From positions 1 to 10,265 of the forward strand of contig CAMIVJ010000070.1 of assembly GCA_946401765.1 (NCBI GenBank): a stretch of DNA of 10,265 nt, written 5' to 3'. Origin of the DNA: an uncultured bacterium. GTDB lineage: Bacteria; Verrucomicrobiota; Kiritimatiellia; RFP12; UBA1067. The translations under genes and the position numbers were made by a program. How positions within the stretch are numbered: the first letter of the stretch is position 1; each line of letters begins with the position of its first letter. Below, piece after piece: positions 7,345 through 10,265 of the stretch. The notes below the pieces were generated by a model. The model saw only the letters and a program-made list of their open reading frames with translations. It was not told the origin of the DNA and searched no databases.

Positions 7345-9131
7345 GCAAACTCACAACATTAGACATCGGAATCATCATAGGATTCCTGGTAAGCGTAATC
7401 GTGATCGGCGCCTGGGCCGCGAAGCGTGCCTCGAAGAGCGCGGAGGACTTCTTCCTCTCCGGCCGCTCGATGCCGTGGTGGCTACTGGGCGTCTCGATGG
7501 TGGCATGCACGTTCTCGTGCGACACGCCGAACCTCGTGACGGACATCGTCCGCACCCAGGGCGTGGCCGGCAACTGGGCTTGGTGGGCCTTCCTCCTCAC
7601 CGGCATGTTAACGGTGTTCGTGTACGCGAAGCTGTGGCGGCGCAGCAATCTCTCCACTGACCTCGGGTTCTACGAGATCCGCTACGCAGGCACCCCCGCG
7701 AAGGCGCTGCGTGGATTCCGCGCGGTGTACCTGGGCCTCGTCTTCAACATCATCGTGATGGGCACGGTGTCGCTCGCGGCCATCAAGATCGGCGCCACCA
7801 TCTTCGGCATATCGCCGCAGGCGACTCTCGCGATAGCGCTCGTCTCCGTTGGCATCTATGCCACCCTCGGCGGTCTCACAGGATCCATTTGGGCCGACTT
7901 CTACCAGTACACTGTGGCGATGATCGGCGCTGTGGCTGCGGCCTACTTCGCCGTCAAGATGTGCGGCGCGGACGGCACGGGCACTCTAGCAGAGCTCTTC
8001 AAGAATCCTGCCGTGGCCGGCAAGCTCTCGATGTTCCCGGCAACGACGGGCGAGGGCTGGCGCTCCAACCTGATGACCATTCTCATCATTCCGGTGGCCG
8101 TGCAGTGGTGGGCCACGTGGTATCCCGGCGCCGAGCCTGGCGGCGGCGGCTACATCGCGCAGCGCATGCTCTCCGCAAAGGACGAGAAGAACGCCGTCGG
8201 CGCGGTGATGCTCTTCAACTTCCTCCACTACGCGCTTCGCAGCTGGCCGTGGCTCATCGTGGCCCTCGCCTCGCTCGTAGTGTTCCCCGACCTTGCCTCG
8301 CTCAAAGAGGCGTTCCCTGGCGCGGCCGAGCAGTTCATCAAGCACGACATGGCCTATCCCGCAATGATCTCCAAGCTGCCCGCCGGATGGCTCGGTCTCG
8401 TTGCGGCTTCGCTTATCGCCGCCTACATGTCGACGATCGCCACGCACCTCAACTGGGGATCCTCGTATCTCGTGCAGGACTTCTACGTGCGCTTCATCAA
8501 TCCCAAGGCCGAGCCGAAGAAGCAGGTCCTGATGGGCCGCCTGTTCATGCTCGTTCTGCTCGTGGGCTGCGCCGTGATGGCGCTCGTGCTGCAGAGCGCG
8601 AAGGGCGGCTTCGACCTGATGCTGCAGGTGGGCGCGGGCACTGGCCTCATCTACATCCTGCGCTGGTTCTGGCACCGTCTGAACGCATGGAGCGAGATCT
8701 CTGCGATGATCATCTCCTTCCTCGTCGCGTGCTTCTTCCAGTGGGGCGCTCCTGCGTGCGGCCTAGAGGGGTGGCTGCAGGAGGACTGGCGCGCTGAATG
8801 GTTCACGCTCGGCGCCTGGAAACTCATCCTCGGCGTTGTAATCACCACCATGGGATGGCTTGCCGTGACCTTCGCGACTCCTGCGGAGCCGAAGGAGACG
8901 CTTGACTCGTTCGACAAGCTCATACACGCCGATCTGCGCGAGCTGCCCATGGGCGTCGTCTGCATGGTGTTCGGATGCCTTGCGGTGTGGACGTGCCTCT
9001 TCGGCTGCGGCTACCTGATCTACGCTGCCGGCGGCGCCGGGTGCTGGTGCCTTGGCGGCGCACTGCTCGTCGCTTCTGTGGTGTCCACGGTCGTGCTGAT
9101 GAAGCTCGTGGGCCGCACGAAGCTCTCGTAG
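7341..9131 (+). CDS. Sodium:solute symporter (SSS family)
   Basis: The 596-residue inner-membrane protein belongs to the solute:sodium symporter family (LeuT-fold), which couples Na+ entry to uptake of sugars or other small solutes. The N-terminal helix (8-27) is followed by the typical SAEDFFLSGRSMPWWLLGVS (33-52) and an FSCDTPNLV segment. The family signature region is GGGGYIAQRMLSAKDEKNA (267-285). The Na2-site helix reads AAYMSTIATHLNWGSSYLVQ (360-379), with Ser364/Thr365 where vSGLT has Ser364/Ser365. At least 12 hydrophobic helices are visible, and two extra C-terminal helices (about 537-560 and 566-590) are rich in cysteine. The substrate cannot be read from sequence; the SIS and PfkB genes downstream suggest a sugar or sugar derivative. 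Translation is probably coupled to the kinase through the ATGA overlap; GGAGG at 7326-7330 lies ten bases before the ATG. Confidence 0.94.
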   Translation: MSKLTTLDIGIIIGFLVSVIVIGAWAAKRASKSAEDFFLSGRSMPWWLLGVSMVACTFSCDTPNLVTDIVRTQGVAGNWAWWAFLLTGMLTVFVYAKLWRRSNLSTDLGFYEIRYAGTPAKALRGFRAVYLGLVFNIIVMGTVSLAAIKIGATIFGISPQATLAIALVSVGIYATLGGLTGSIWADFYQYTVAMIGAVAAAYFAVKMCGADGTGTLAELFKNPAVAGKLSMFPATTGEGWRSNLMTILIIPVAVQWWATWYPGAEPGGGGYIAQRMLSAKDEKNAVGAVMLFNFLHYALRSWPWLIVALASLVVFPDLASLKEAFPGAAEQFIKHDMAYPAMISKLPAGWLGLVAASLIAAYMSTIATHLNWGSSYLVQDFYVRFINPKAEPKKQVLMGRLFMLVLLVGCAVMALVLQSAKGGFDLMLQVGAGTGLIYILRWFWHRLNAWSEISAMIISFLVACFFQWGAPACGLEGWLQEDWRAEWFTLGAWKLILGVVITTMGWLAVTFATPAEPKETLDSFDKLIHADLRELPMGVVCMVFGCLAVWTCLFGCGYLIYAAGGAGCWCLGGALLVASVVSTVVLMKLVGRTKLS

Positions 9132-9163
9132 CAGTTGGTTCCGCCACCTGCCGCGGACAGGCC

Positions 9164-9174
9164 GGGAGGAAAGG
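9164..9174 (+). promoter_or_regulatory. Strong ribosome binding site for the SIS-domain gene
   Basis: GGGAGGAAAGG with a GGAGGA core at 9165-9170 lies seven bases before the ATG at 9178. The 46-base gap after the symporter shows no convincing promoter or terminator, so the SIS gene is probably read from the same transcript. Confidence 0.65.
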
Positions 9175-9177
9175 CGC

Positions 9178-9879
9178 ATGACAGAGTATCTGAAGAGGAT
9201 CGAGGAGATTCTCGAGCGCATCGAGCTGGAGGAGGCCGATGCGCTCGGGAGGTTGTCTCAGGCGGTTGCAGACGTCATCTGCGGCGACGGCATCGTGCAT
9301 GTGTTCGGATGCGGACACTCCCATCTCGCCGCGCTCGACACGTTCTACCGCGCGGGCGGGCTTGCGTGCGTGTCGCCCGTTCTTGACGTCGATCTGATGC
9401 TGCACGACGGCGCGGCGAAGTCGAGCCGCATGGAGAAGATGTCCGGAATCGCAGCCGAGGTGTTTCGTCGCCACGGCGTGAACAAGGGCGATCTCTTCGT
9501 GGTGATATCTGCAAGCGGCAAGAACGCGGCTCCAGTCGAGATGCTGCGCGCGGCAAAGGCCGCAGGCGTGACGACTGCGGCCGTGGCGTCCTCGGCCTAC
9601 AGACCATTCGGCGGCGTGCTTCTAGACGAAGCCGACATCCCCGTCGACTGCAAAGTGCCCCACGGCGACGCCGTGATCGACGTTGGCGACGCGAAGATGG
9701 GCGGACTTTCCACCTATGCCTCTCTCTTCATTCTAAACTCCGCGCTCATCGAAGGCGCCAAGAAAGCTCTCGCGCGTGGCGTCACGCCGCCCATCTACAC
9801 GAGCGGAAACGTGGAGGGCGGCACGGCGAAGAACGTGGCTCTAGAAGAGCGCTACTTCGGCAGGGTGAAGCATCTATGA
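9178..9879 (+). CDS. SIS-domain phosphosugar-binding protein (UPF0309-like sugar isomerase)
   Basis: The 233-residue cytoplasmic protein is a single SIS-domain protein; this fold binds phosphosugars and occurs in isomerases, MurNAc-6-phosphate etherases and sugar-responsive regulators. An N-terminal helix (MTEYLKRIEEILERI) leads to FGCGHSHLAALDTFYRAGG (43-61), the first sugar-phosphate contact region. The phosphate-binding SASGKNAAPVEM loop (111-122) has the Ser/Gly pattern of SIS domains. The C-terminal part carries GDAVIDVGDAKMGGLSTYAS and TSGNVEGGTAKN, which look like the UPF0309 group as I recall it. Length is normal for that group. No helix-turn-helix is present, so it is not an RpiR-type regulator. 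The precise reaction is unknown. Its TGA overlaps the PfkB ATG (ATGA at 9876), so the two proteins are probably made together and act on the same sugar phosphate. Confidence 0.9.
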   Translation: MTEYLKRIEEILERIELEEADALGRLSQAVADVICGDGIVHVFGCGHSHLAALDTFYRAGGLACVSPVLDVDLMLHDGAAKSSRMEKMSGIAAEVFRRHGVNKGDLFVVISASGKNAAPVEMLRAAKAAGVTTAAVASSAYRPFGGVLLDEADIPVDCKVPHGDAVIDVGDAKMGGLSTYASLFILNSALIEGAKKALARGVTPPIYTSGNVEGGTAKNVALEERYFGRVKHL

Positions 9880-10265
9880 AGAGCAGAGCCAAGATCGCGG
9901 TCCTTGGACTTGTCGGCAGGTCGATGTTCTTCAATGTGCCTCGTTTCCATTCCGGCGGAGAGACCGTGCACGCGAATGGCTTCCACGAGGAATGGGGAGG
10001 CAAGGGCTTCAACCAGGCGGTGGCGGCTGCGAGGCAGGGCGCGAAGGTGGCGTTTCTGGGCAAGGTCGGAAGCGAGGCCGATGCGCGCGCCGTATGCGAG
10101 TTCTGCGAGAAGGAGGGCATTGCGCCCAGCATCTACCACGCAGAACTGTCCGTCGAACCAACGGCGTGCGCGGCTATTCTTACGGACGCAACGGGCGAAA
10201 CTCGCGTGACGGTGGCGCGCGGTGCAGAACTCGACGAAGCTGACGTTGACTGCGGATTCATGGAT
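9876..10265 (+). CDS. PfkB/ribokinase-family carbohydrate kinase (3' partial)
   Basis: The frame runs from the ATG at 9876 off the window end, giving 130 codons with no stop. The N-terminal beta strand KIAVLGLVG (6-14), GGETV (27-31) and the PfkB first signature GGKGFNQAVAAARQGAKVAF (41-60) identify an ATP-dependent sugar kinase of the ribokinase family. Aligned by eye to E. coli RbsK, the sugar-binding N-x-D (Asn14, Asp16) is replaced by G-R-S, while the GGKG-x-NQ segment is kept. This argues against ribose as substrate. The second PfkB signature with the catalytic Asp lies beyond the window, so activity cannot be judged. The start overlaps the SIS gene stop by 4 bp. The kinase is expected to phosphorylate the sugar brought in by the symporter or a product of it, which is an inference from gene order. 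Confidence 0.88.
   Translation, partial: MKSRAKIAVLGLVGRSMFFNVPRFHSGGETVHANGFHEEWGGKGFNQAVAAARQGAKVAFLGKVGSEADARAVCEFCEKEGIAPSIYHAELSVEPTACAAILTDATGETRVTVARGAELDEADVDCGFMD

Noticed and set aside
7889..8797. Frame-shifted Arg-rich reading frame inside the symporter
   Set aside because: It overlaps conserved SSS motifs in the other frame and has the low-complexity look of a GC-rich shadow.
9147..9161. Short inverted repeat CCTG...CAGG between symporter and SIS gene
   Set aside because: Only a four-base stem with no T-run; too weak to call a terminator or operator.

Overview
The window is a compact, GC-rich bacterial segment in which all eight supported genes read on the + strand. The first and last genes are cut by the window edges. 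Several traits resemble what I recall from Kiritimatiellota/Verrucomicrobiota-type (PVC group) genomes: a Hanks-type Ser/Thr kinase with a long Lys/Glu/Ala-rich tail, a long sodium:solute symporter with WW/GGGG motifs, and a polytopic membrane protein ending in TPRs. This taxonomic guess is inference from recall, and no rRNA or marker gene is present to settle it. There are no RNA genes, CRISPR arrays, insertion sequences or attachment sites that I can see.

Layout. (A) 1-3943 is a tight run of three genes with overlapping ends: a polytopic membrane protein with C-terminal TPRs (5' end missing), a small secreted protein of unknown function, and a SpoU/TrmH-family RNA methyltransferase. (B) 3988-4557 is a single gene for a divergent ThyX-like (flavin-dependent thymidylate synthase) protein. 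It has its own extended -10 promoter, placed so close to the ATG that the mRNA is probably leaderless. (C) 4639-10265 starts at a second extended -10 promoter and holds a transmembrane Ser/Thr protein kinase, a sodium:solute symporter, a SIS-domain phosphosugar protein and the start of a PfkB-family sugar kinase. Two of the three junctions in block C are 4-bp ATGA overlaps; the third is a 46-bp gap with a strong ribosome binding site.

How the genes may work together. Block C reads as a sugar (or sugar-derivative) uptake and processing cassette: Na+-coupled import, phosphorylation by the PfkB kinase, and rearrangement or binding of the phosphosugar by the SIS protein. A membrane Ser/Thr kinase is translationally coupled in front of it. 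Whether the kinase controls the transporter or the sugar enzymes is only an inference from gene order. The most interesting points are this kinase-transporter coupling, the unusual PfkB subtype that lacks the ribokinase N-x-D substrate motif, and the ThyX-like protein with an RHK-x7-S motif, a Cys cluster and a leaderless start.

No stretch of more than 300 bases lacks a gene. The only intergenic gaps are 3944-3987, 4558-4638 and 9132-9177.
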